DNA of 52,437 nucleotides, taken from NCBI GenBank assembly GCA_028719205.1, contig JAQUKH010000001.1, positions 144,603 through 197,039 of the forward strand. The letters are read 5' to 3'. Positions 25,978 through 33,535 of this stretch are shown here, in pieces. The notes under the pieces were generated by a model. The model did no database searches and was not told the origin of the DNA. It saw nothing but the letters and a program-made list of their open reading frames with translations. The DNA comes from a bacterium (GTDB taxonomy: Bacteria > JACRDZ01 > JAQUKH01). The position numbers were made by a program, and so were the translations under genes. Positions within the stretch are counted from its first letter, which is position 1; each line of letters starts with the position of its first letter.

Positions 25978-26901
25978 TTATTTTTTTGTTATCGCGATAG
26001 CCGAGTACCCGACTACTTTGTTTTTGTCGCCCGCCGGGACATCCCCTGAATTAGCCATGTTTAAAACCTGGACATTATTCGCGCCCATTTTTTTAGTAAC
26101 GATCATTTCAACTAAAACCCCCGATAAGCCGCAAAGCTGGGTTTCATTATGCATAGCAGGTTTTATTAAAGCCAACGGATCAAGAGTTTTAATTGCTTCA
26201 ATACCGATATTATCCATTTTTTGAGCGGTCTTATAATCATAATAGTGTGATAGATCCGTGCTTGCGATCAATAAAACATTTTTATCTTTTATCGCGTTAT
26301 AAATAATCTCAGCCGCCGATTCCAGTATTTCATAAGATTGTGTCCCGAATACGATAGGTATTATCTCAAAACCCGGCTTCAAAACCCGTTGTAAAAACGG
26401 TATCTGAACTTCAATCGAATGTTCATTGATATGTGGAAGCATATCCGCCTTGAATATTTTATCATTTTTTAATAGTGTTTCTGCAATAGATTTATTTATC
26501 TTTACTTCGCCAAGAGGTGTCAGGAAATAATTATCATCCCCGTTTTTATAATATATCGAACCATAATTAAAAGGCATAATATGGCTGCCGCCCAAAATTA
26601 TCACAACATCATATTTTGTATCTTTTATTAATTTATAGGAATAAGCCGCCACCTGCCCCGAATAAACATAACCCGCGTGCGGGCTTATCAGGCCCAGAAG
26701 CTCCCCTGCAGGTTTCACAGGATTAGCCTTAGCCAGGAACTCATCAACCATTTTTATCAATTCTTCTTTCCCGTCGGGATAGAACTGCCCCGCGACAGCC
26801 GGTTTTCTTATCATTTTCGCGTCAGTTTCTCTAATAAATAAGTTTAGAAAAATGATTGCTGTAAAAATCATAAAATAAAACAATATTTTAGTTTTCATCA
26901 T
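25978..26901 (-). CDS. Exported MEMO family protein (AmmeMemoRadiSam protein B)
   Basis: 307 residues. The core from residue 30 (MIRKPAVAGQFYP) is a full MEMO domain with the metal residues H75 (SPHAGYVYSG), H107 (GGSHIMPF) and C257 (ETQLCGLSGV), plus ASTDLSHYY. Unusually, about 28 residues precede it and form a hydrophobic signal-like segment (ILFYFMIFTAIIFLNLFI), so the protein may be exported or membrane-tethered. Usual partners, an AMMECR1 protein and a radical SAM protein, are absent nearby. It overlaps the PHP gene by 14 bases. Function of the family in bacteria is not settled. Confidence 0.88.
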   Translation of the reverse strand: MMKTKILFYFMIFTAIIFLNLFIRETDAKMIRKPAVAGQFYPDGKEELIKMVDEFLAKANPVKPAGELLGLISPHAGYVYSGQVAAYSYKLIKDTKYDVVIILGGSHIMPFNYGSIYYKNGDDNYFLTPLGEVKINKSIAETLLKNDKIFKADMLPHINEHSIEVQIPFLQRVLKPGFEIIPIVFGTQSYEILESAAEIIYNAIKDKNVLLIASTDLSHYYDYKTAQKMDNIGIEAIKTLDPLALIKPAMHNETQLCGLSGVLVEMIVTKKMGANNVQVLNMANSGDVPAGDKNKVVGYSAIAITKK

Positions 26902-27580
26902 TTGTTCTCAAATTACTTTCGATATAGTCCTTGAATCCGTCAAAAGAACACTCTTTTAAAGACAGGCTCATAGAGCATTTTCCCACATTATTGACTTCAT
27001 GGCAATCAGAAAAAGTCAAAGGGATAATATTATACCTGCTGTATCTTTCCATAAATTCCTCTTTTTTATCCGAATAATGCAGATCAAACAAATAAATTCC
27101 GAGTTTTATTAATACAGGAATTGATAACATTCGGCTTTCATTTTTATCCTGATGCGTGGAAATGATCAACACGTTATACTTATTTAATATTTTTACTGCA
27201 TCGGGAAGTTTTTTTGTAATCAGGAATTTGCCATTCCCATGTTCTTCATCCGGGACTTTTAATTCAGAAAGTAATTTATTCCCAATGTTTTCTATATTGT
27301 TTTCTTCGCTGAAAATAATTACTAAAGAAAGTTTCTCGTGAGAATCTGTCTTTACAGAGAGTTCCATTCCGGGAAGCACTTTAACCTTTTCCTTTAAACC
27401 AATAGCTTTTATATCTAAATAATTTTTTAAAGTATAATGGTCGGTAACAGCGATAAGATCTAAACCCTTATCTTTTGCCTGTTGGATAATTGCCTTATTT
27501 ATACCGTCATTATCAAGATTATCAGCTTTAAAGCATTTAGAGGCTTTTGTATGAACATGAAGATCTAAATTATATAACAT
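26888..27580 (-). CDS. PHP-domain metal-dependent phosphoesterase
   Basis: 230 residues. The PHP motif starts with DLHVHT (H8 and H10), continues with AVTDHY and PGMELSV, and has THQD (STHQDKNE) and FSDCHEV further on, giving the metal ligands. Enzymes of this family hydrolyse phosphoesters of small molecules or nucleotides; the substrate cannot be told. It is co-transcribed with the MEMO gene and lies 6 bases after the NosR-like gene. Confidence 0.85.
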   Translation of the reverse strand: MLYNLDLHVHTKASKCFKADNLDNDGINKAIIQQAKDKGLDLIAVTDHYTLKNYLDIKAIGLKEKVKVLPGMELSVKTDSHEKLSLVIIFSEENNIENIGNKLLSELKVPDEEHGNGKFLITKKLPDAVKILNKYNVLIISTHQDKNESRMLSIPVLIKLGIYLFDLHYSDKKEEFMERYSRYNIIPLTFSDCHEVNNVGKCSMSLSLKECSFDGFKDYIESNLRTNDEN

Positions 27581-27586
27581 ATAAAA

Positions 27587-28927
27587 TCAATTTTTTATAA
27601 CCTTTTCTTTACATTGTTCCCTGCACAAATTACATTGAATACATTCCCCTTTTTCAATAAAAATATCCTCATCTACGCTGCATATTTCTAAAGGGCATAT
27701 AGCTTCACACTTCCTGCATAAATCACAGTTTTTTTTCGCTTTCAAAGGAAAAATCGAAAAATTTGATAATAATGACAAAAACGCTCCAACCCCGCATAAA
27801 TATCTGCACCAGAACCTGAAAATAAAAAATGATGTTATTAACAAAAATATCAGGAACGCGAAAAATATAATTTCCCCTCTTAAACTGAAAATAGTATTAA
27901 AAGGTTCATAATTCGTAAAACCTATATTCCCGGTGACAAATACAGCGCCGACTATTAAGATCAACAAATAATATTTTATTAAGCGCGCCTTTTTCTCATC
28001 ATCGTTCAATATTTTAACATGGAATGGGCTGATTTTTCCGAGAAGTTCCTGTATTGCTCCAAACGGGCAGATCCAGCCGCAATATATCCTTCCCCAAAGC
28101 ATGGTCGTTATAAATGTCAAAACAAACAAAAAATACCACGATAAACTTGAAACAATATCGGGGATCCTGCCTGTAAATATATTAATTAAGCTTATTATCG
28201 AAATATAATTAAGTTCTAAAAACCCGAAATATAATATCGCTCCAGTCAAAATAAAATACCGTCCATAACGTATGCCGTTCAAATAAAAATATATTGCTAA
28301 AACAAAAAACAATGTAATTATATATATATTATAATTTTTATAAATATCTTTCCACTCAAAGGATATTTTTTGTTTAACCTCTAAATTAAAGAATTTATTT
28401 GCCGCCAGCTTAATCGACTTTTCAACAGCTGACACCACTGCCTGGCTTGAAATAGTCGCGCGTGTTATACCGTCCAGATCTCTACCTAATTTAAATTCAC
28501 TTTTGTGATCCAGTTTTTTAAACTGATCGGTAAAAACCGGTTCCTGAAGAGTTTGAACATACGAGGGAGTCTCATTATGCGATAATATTTTTATACCCTT
28601 TACCTGCCCCTTATTATTCATGCCTATTAGAATTCTTATTTTTCCCGCATATCCTCTGATATCAGGGGCGAAATCCGTAGAAAGAAAGCATAATCCAACA
28701 AGCTTTTTTTCACCTTTTTCATTTATCGCGTAAACTTCATAGTGAGGCGGCGACCCTTTTTTCTCTGAAAATCCATCAGCCTCAGGGTAGACAAGAGATA
28801 AGGATCTTATTTCTAACGAAATATCTTCTTTTTTTGTTTTTTCCTGATAAGTCTTCGCAATGATCAATAAACATATTATAATTACATTTATCCAGACAAA
28901 TATTCTATTTTTTTGTTTTTTATTCAT
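27587..28927 (-). CDS. NosR/RnfG-like membrane flavoprotein with NapH-type Fe-S domain
   Basis: 446 residues. One membrane helix (about 10-25) leads to an extracytoplasmic FMN-binding domain. Its flavinylation motif is DGITRATIS (152-160), a variant of the usual SGATxT/S, with S160 the expected covalent FMN site. Membrane helices follow, with NapH/NosR motifs GRIYCGWICPFGA and FWCRYLCGVGAFL, then two ferredoxin clusters (CDLCRKCEAICP and CIQCNLCREQCK). It should carry electrons between a cytoplasmic or quinone donor and an extracytoplasmic acceptor. No nosZ is nearby, so nitrous oxide reduction is not implied. Confidence 0.85.
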   Translation of the reverse strand: MNKKQKNRIFVWINVIIICLLIIAKTYQEKTKKEDISLEIRSLSLVYPEADGFSEKKGSPPHYEVYAINEKGEKKLVGLCFLSTDFAPDIRGYAGKIRILIGMNNKGQVKGIKILSHNETPSYVQTLQEPVFTDQFKKLDHKSEFKLGRDLDGITRATISSQAVVSAVEKSIKLAANKFFNLEVKQKISFEWKDIYKNYNIYIITLFFVLAIYFYLNGIRYGRYFILTGAILYFGFLELNYISIISLINIFTGRIPDIVSSLSWYFLFVLTFITTMLWGRIYCGWICPFGAIQELLGKISPFHVKILNDDEKKARLIKYYLLILIVGAVFVTGNIGFTNYEPFNTIFSLRGEIIFFAFLIFLLITSFFIFRFWCRYLCGVGAFLSLLSNFSIFPLKAKKNCDLCRKCEAICPLEICSVDEDIFIEKGECIQCNLCREQCKEKVIKN

Positions 28928-28946
28928 AGAAGTGAATACTTCAAGA

Positions 28947-29411
28947 TCATTTAAATTCCGGCTCTAATTTAAAGCCCTCTATTAATTTAAACACTTCTTT
29001 CTCTTTTTTCCTCATAATAACAAAATCTTTTTCTTTAATATGATCATAACCAAAAAGATGCAATATTCCATGTATTAAAAGTATTTTTAATTCCTCCTCA
29101 AAACTATGTTTATAATCTCCAGCTTGTTTTATCGCTGTTTCCACTGAAATGACCACATCGCCTATCAAATCGGAAGAAATATCAGTAGCTATTTCACCTT
29201 CCCTTAATGAGAAAGATAAAACATCGGTCGGTTTATCTTTTTTTCTGTATTTCTTATTTAATTCCCGGATAGTTTTATCATCAACAAACGTAATCCCGAT
29301 TACCGGCTTTCCGGGACTCATACTTTTAAGGATCGTATTAATTATTATTTTTAATTCTTTTGAAGGCAATTTGACTGACTTTTGCCAATTGTTTATCAAT
29401 ATTCTCATCAA
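28947..29411 (-). CDS. ybeY: Endoribonuclease YbeY
   Basis: 154 residues, normal length. The zinc motif HGILHLFGYDH supplies H114, H118 and H124; PTDVLSF (61-67) is also diagnostic. YbeY is needed for 16S rRNA maturation and ribosome quality control. The frame overlaps the end of pgpH by 74 bases, unusually long, yet MRILINNWQKSVKL is a normal YbeY beginning, so the overlap is probably real. The order phoH-pgpH-ybeY is the classic arrangement. Confidence 0.95.
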   Translation of the reverse strand: MMRILINNWQKSVKLPSKELKIIINTILKSMSPGKPVIGITFVDDKTIRELNKKYRKKDKPTDVLSFSLREGEIATDISSDLIGDVVISVETAIKQAGDYKHSFEEELKILLIHGILHLFGYDHIKEKDFVIMRKKEKEVFKLIEGFKLEPEFK

Positions 29412-30831
29412 CTAAATCCTCAGTTTTAGGATAATCCACCCTGCTATGGTATATTCCGCTTAGAACTCTTTCAAAAACCTGCGTAATTTTTGTAATATCC
29501 CTAAGGCTTAATTCACATTCATCCAGCTGACTATCCTTTAATTTCTCATTTATAAGCCTGTTTATCAATGATTTAAGAAGATTAGGCGTCGGATTAGTTA
29601 ACGTCCTGGAAGCAGCTTCCACAATATCGGCCAGCATAACTATTCCCGCTTCTTTTGATTGGGGTTTAGGCCCTGGATAACGATAATTTTGTTCAGATAA
29701 ATTTTCAGAAGGATTTTCCTTTAAGGCCTCCTGATAGAAAAAAGAAACCAGACTTGTTCCGTGATGTTCCCTGATAATATTAACTACGCCTTCACTTAAT
29801 CTATATTGATCTGCCAGATCAACCCCGTCTTTCACATGAGAAATAAGTATAAGACTGCTCATGTTAGGTGTTAATTTATCATGTATTTTTGTACTATTAT
29901 TTTCTGAAAAATATTTTGCTTTATTAAGTTTTCCAATATCATGGAAATAGGCGCTTGCCCTCGCTAAAAGGCTATTCGCGCCAATTGATTCCGCGCCTGC
30001 TTCAGCCAGATTCCCGACAACAATGCTGTGATGATAAGTACCTGGAGCTACTAACGCAAGATTTTTCAGTAAAGGATGATTCAGGTCAGTCAATTCTATC
30101 ATTCTTATGTCTGTTGTCAGATTAAATATATTTTCAAAAACTATCAATAAAATACCTGATAAGGAAATGGCAAGAAGCCCGCCAAGAAAACCCCACCCCA
30201 TCTCCTGCAAGGTCTTAAAGGAAGAATAATGATTACCTATAAGATTAATGATCAGAATAAGCACGCTATTCCCCACTCCAAGTATCAATCCTGCTAAAGG
30301 AATACTTATTCTTTTTCTTAAATGAAATACTGAAAATATACCGATCCAATTAGTCAAAAGCAGGAAAAATGAATAATTTAACGTGTTATCTTTCATCAAA
30401 CCGATCAAGATCCCTGCCAGGCTGCTTATAAAAAACGCGAGATTAGGTTTTAATAAAGTTGACAACAAAATACCTATAATTGCCCCGGGAACCAAATAGA
30501 TCGATATATCCAGCCAAAAAAGTAATTTTATCATAACAAAAGAAACTACTAAAATCAGACCTGTTATAAGTAATTTTGTTTCGGATTTAAATATCTTTGG
30601 CTGAAATAAATAGATATATATCCCGCTTAATAGAACAAAAAGTGATACCAATAATATTCTGCCCAAAATAGACATCAATTTGAAAGTTTCGGGCAGTATA
30701 ATTACAGTTAAAAATACTATTAATGACAATATTAATTTAATGTATTTTGATTCAGATCGTTTTTCTTTTATATCTGAATAAAATATTATTTTACTCTTTT
30801 TTAATCTATCTTTTAACTTCTCTTTGAGCAT
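29338..30831 (-). CDS. pgpH: PgpH-type 7TM HD phosphohydrolase lacking the extracellular domain
   Basis: 497 residues: a multi-spanning membrane region (about 30-235) and a cytoplasmic HD domain with YHHSIVVGNLAEAGA, H297-D298 in AYFHDIGKLNK, EHHG and ADIVEAASR. PgpH enzymes degrade cyclic di-AMP. Usual members have about 700-800 residues with a large extracytoplasmic 7TMR-HDED domain after the first helix. Here the N-terminus enters the membrane region directly, so that sensor domain is missing. It overlaps phoH by 26 bases and ybeY by 74. Confidence 0.9.
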   Translation of the reverse strand: MLKEKLKDRLKKSKIIFYSDIKEKRSESKYIKLILSLIVFLTVIILPETFKLMSILGRILLVSLFVLLSGIYIYLFQPKIFKSETKLLITGLILVVSFVMIKLLFWLDISIYLVPGAIIGILLSTLLKPNLAFFISSLAGILIGLMKDNTLNYSFFLLLTNWIGIFSVFHLRKRISIPLAGLILGVGNSVLILIINLIGNHYSSFKTLQEMGWGFLGGLLAISLSGILLIVFENIFNLTTDIRMIELTDLNHPLLKNLALVAPGTYHHSIVVGNLAEAGAESIGANSLLARASAYFHDIGKLNKAKYFSENNSTKIHDKLTPNMSSLILISHVKDGVDLADQYRLSEGVVNIIREHHGTSLVSFFYQEALKENPSENLSEQNYRYPGPKPQSKEAGIVMLADIVEAASRTLTNPTPNLLKSLINRLINEKLKDSQLDECELSLRDITKITQVFERVLSGIYHSRVDYPKTEDLVDENIDKQLAKVSQIAFKRIKNNN

Positions 30832-31759
30832 AAGCCTCTATTATTTTTTGTACCAGTTCATGCCGGACTACATCATTTCCGTTGAAATAAACAAATGAGA
30901 TGCCTTCTATATCCTTTAGTATTTCCTGTATCTCAATTAAACCTGATCTGCGGTTTGAAGGAAGATCAACTTGAGTTATATCACCGGTAATAACTGTTTT
31001 TGAATTAAATCCCAATCTTGTAAGAAACATTTTCATCTGTTCAGAAGTCGTATTTTGAGCTTCATCCAGTATAATGAAAGCGTTATTTAATGTCCTGCCA
31101 CGCATGTATGCCAAAGGGGCTACTTCAATTATACCTTTATCCATTAGCCTCTGCACTTTTTCAATTTCCATCATATCATAAATTGCGTCATAAAGCGGCC
31201 TTAAATACGGATCAACTTTTTCACTAAAAGAACCGGGTAAAAATCCTAAATTTTCCCCGGCTTCTACCGCAGGCCTTACTAATATTATCCTATCCACTTC
31301 TTTGTTTTTCAAAGAGGAAACAGCCATTGCCATCGCAAGATACGTTTTCCCGGTTCCCGCGGGCCCTATACCAAAAACTATATCATATTTAATTATAGCT
31401 TCAACATATTTTTTTTGCCCTAAAGTTTTCGGTTTGATATGCCTGTCACGGCGTGAAACAGACAGATCTTCAGTTAAAATATCCGATGTTTTTAGCATTT
31501 CCTCATCTTGCAATGATCTTATAACCAGATCAATATCATCTTTACTTATTGAATTACCTTTTTTAATTAATTTTAAAAGTTCTTCAATAACAAAAAATAC
31601 TTTTTCAACTGAATTTCTATTGCCTTTTATTATTAATTCATTTCCTCTTGAAAATAGCTTGGCATCAAATTTATCTTCAATTATATTTATATTCTTATCA
31701 TTTTGTCCAAAAAGAGAAAACGCGATTTCATTATTTAACAAGTAAACTTTTTTTTCCAT
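30806..31759 (-). CDS. phoH: PhoH-like ATPase (YbeZ)
   Basis: 317 residues. A KH-like N-terminal region (about 10-65) precedes the PhoH ATPase, with Walker A GPAGTGKT (132-139), RPAVEAGENLGFLPG, Walker B FIILDEAQN, and GDITQVDLP. PhoH/YbeZ works with YbeY in RNA metabolism. It is the first gene of a long minus-strand run; its start lies 0-45 bases from the preceding terminator, and I found no strong promoter in the gap. Confidence 0.93.
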   Translation of the reverse strand: MEKKVYLLNNEIAFSLFGQNDKNINIIEDKFDAKLFSRGNELIIKGNRNSVEKVFFVIEELLKLIKKGNSISKDDIDLVIRSLQDEEMLKTSDILTEDLSVSRRDRHIKPKTLGQKKYVEAIIKYDIVFGIGPAGTGKTYLAMAMAVSSLKNKEVDRIILVRPAVEAGENLGFLPGSFSEKVDPYLRPLYDAIYDMMEIEKVQRLMDKGIIEVAPLAYMRGRTLNNAFIILDEAQNTTSEQMKMFLTRLGFNSKTVITGDITQVDLPSNRRSGLIEIQEILKDIEGISFVYFNGNDVVRHELVQKIIEAYAQREVKR

Positions 31760-31806
31760 AAAATTAAAAAACTCTTATTATCAATTTTGATTATGATAAT
31801 AAGAGT
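31760..31806 (-). terminator. Intrinsic terminator after the LysM gene
   Basis: A perfect 13-base stem (31771-31783 with 31794-31806, arm ACTCTTATTATCA) around a 10-base loop. In the minus direction it is followed by TTTTTTAATTT (31760-31770). It ends the two-gene unit 31839-33476 just before phoH. Confidence 0.85.
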
Positions 31807-31838
31807 CTATAAAAATAACTTGTTTCTATCACCGTTTT

Positions 31839-32492
31839 TTAGCGGGGAATATCAAAAATTTGATAAGGATAAATCAATTTAGGGTCTTTAATTTGATCTT
31901 TATTAGCTTTATATAACCTCGGCCATTGATATGGATCACCGTAAATCTTATCTAATCCCGCAATCTTCCATAAACAATCACCCTGTACAACCTCATACTC
32001 AGTGGGCCTTGGGCCTGCTCCAATTATTCCCCTGGGTATATCAAATATTTGATCAGGATATATCAGATCCGGATTTTTTATCTTATCCCTGTTTGCCCAA
32101 TATATCTTTTTCCATTTATAGGGATCACCATATATTTTTTCCATCTTCGCGATCACCCAAAGGCAATCGCCTTTTATAACTTTATATTTTGTGGGTTTTT
32201 CTTTTAATTTCTTTATCTCTTCTTCAACAGCTTTAATTTCATCAGTTTTCGTTAAAGTAAGCTGTTCTTCATCACTGATTTCTTTCTTTAACCGGGATAT
32301 TTCTGACTGCAGGCTATCATATTCATTTAATAATTGCTTAGTTTCATCCTGAAGTTTTTTAATGGCATCTTCTAATACTGTTTTGGATTCATCTATTAAT
32401 GCCTGAGATTCAGCATCAGCAAAAATTTTCACATCAGATGATATTACAAAAAACAACATAAAAATAATGGTAAAAATAATTTTTCTATTCAT
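31839..32492 (-). CDS. Exported coiled-coil protein with two LysM-like domains
   Basis: 217 residues: signal peptide (about 1-25), a coiled coil (about 28-95, rich in Glu, Lys and Leu), then two near-identical LysM-like repeats, YKVIKGDCLWVIAKMEKIYG and YEVVQGDCLWKIAGLDKIYG. Both repeats continue through a WKKIYWANRDKIKNPDLIYP or WPRLYKANKDQIKDPKLIYP block and end QIFDIPR. Each has a cysteine directly before LW, which is unusual in LysM. It is probably a periplasmic peptidoglycan-binding protein. It follows the coiled-coil lipoprotein gene by 3 bases and is followed by a terminator. Confidence 0.85.
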   Translation of the reverse strand: MNRKIIFTIIFMLFFVISSDVKIFADAESQALIDESKTVLEDAIKKLQDETKQLLNEYDSLQSEISRLKKEISDEEQLTLTKTDEIKAVEEEIKKLKEKPTKYKVIKGDCLWVIAKMEKIYGDPYKWKKIYWANRDKIKNPDLIYPDQIFDIPRGIIGAGPRPTEYEVVQGDCLWKIAGLDKIYGDPYQWPRLYKANKDQIKDPKLIYPYQIFDIPR

Positions 32493-32495
32493 ATT

Positions 32496-33476
32496 TTATT
32501 TCTCAATTAAACTATTTCTTTTTCCGGTTAAATCGTTTAGTTCATTGACCAAAGTTGCGGTTTTTGCTTTTAATTTTTCCAGCTTTTCTTTCAGCGAATC
32601 TCTTTCTTCTCTAGCGCTTTTGACCTTTCTCTCGGCATCGTCCCTGTCTTTTTTCGCCTTATAATATTTTTCTATCAGACTCAGCATTCCCGATTCAGTC
32701 TCTTTGAGTTTAGCTAAAGACTGTTTTAAAATAATTTTTTCTTCTTCTTTTTCACTAATTTCAATTTTATACTTTAAAAGATCAGATTCTGCCGCTGATA
32801 TTTCTTTTACACCTTCAATAATACCGCTCAAATCGTTCTTTTTCAACGATTCAGTTAAAGTTTCCTTAGCTTTTTCGAATCTTTTCAGTTTTGATTCAAT
32901 GTTCCCTTTTTTAACTACTGCTTCATCTTTTGCTTCACCGGCAGATTTTATCGCTTTTTGGGCAAACTCTCTTGATTCTGGATATTTAGCGGATTTAAAA
33001 CTCTGCTGCGCCTGATTTAACGATGCTGCTGCATTGCTTATTTTCTGAGAAGCGTATACCTCAGCTTCAGCTTTTTTAGCTTCCGCAATCGCTTTCTCCG
33101 CTTCCTCAATTTTTACAGCGGATTCAGAAATCTCTATAGCCAACTCAGCGTAGTTAATAGCAGTATTTCCATATTTAATAGCTTTCAAATAATTTTCTTT
33201 TGCGATCTTATAAGATTTCTTATGATTAAGAACACCATCATTATAGTATTTTTCTGCTTCTTTTAACGAAGAGATCGCAGAATTCAGGTTATCAGGCGAA
33301 TATTTTTCAGCACCTTTTTCTTTTGCGATTTTTATTTTCTCTTTAGCTGTAGATATTATATTCTCAGCCTGCGACTTATATCCATTTAATTCCGCCAGCT
33401 GTTTCATATTCGGGGCACAGGCAATCCCGGCAATGAATAAAAAACTAATGATCAGTTTTAATCTATTTTTCATCAT
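32496..33476 (-). CDS. Coiled-coil lipoprotein
   Basis: 326 residues. The lipobox AGIAC places the lipidated Cys at residue 20. The mature part is almost wholly helical, rich in Ala, Lys and Glu: a TPR-like block (about 30-190, SAISSLKEAEKYY and YLKAIKYGNTAIN) and a coiled coil to the end. It resembles DUF4398-type lipoproteins. Together with the LysM coiled-coil partner it may link the outer membrane to peptidoglycan; this is inferred from domains and gene pairing. The mRNA is probably leaderless. Confidence 0.8.
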   Translation of the reverse strand: MMKNRLKLIISFLFIAGIACAPNMKQLAELNGYKSQAENIISTAKEKIKIAKEKGAEKYSPDNLNSAISSLKEAEKYYNDGVLNHKKSYKIAKENYLKAIKYGNTAINYAELAIEISESAVKIEEAEKAIAEAKKAEAEVYASQKISNAAASLNQAQQSFKSAKYPESREFAQKAIKSAGEAKDEAVVKKGNIESKLKRFEKAKETLTESLKKNDLSGIIEGVKEISAAESDLLKYKIEISEKEEEKIILKQSLAKLKETESGMLSLIEKYYKAKKDRDDAERKVKSAREERDSLKEKLEKLKAKTATLVNELNDLTGKRNSLIEK

Positions 33477-33482
33477 ATTCCT

Positions 33483-33510
33483 ATTTTAACAATATTTATT
33501 AACTTGTCAA
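33483..33510 (-). promoter_or_regulatory. Promoter for the coiled-coil lipoprotein unit, probably leaderless
   Basis: The minus strand reads TTGACA, 16 bases, TAAAAT. The -10 box ends 6 bases before the ATG at 33476. Confidence 0.6.
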
Positions 33511-33535
33511 CGAAAAAAAATATATATTTTTTCAA

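Noticed and set aside
27587-28927. Nitrous oxide reduction operon from the NosR-like protein
   Set aside because: No nosZ, nosD, nosF or nosY is in the window, and flavin/NapH proteins serve many other electron routes.
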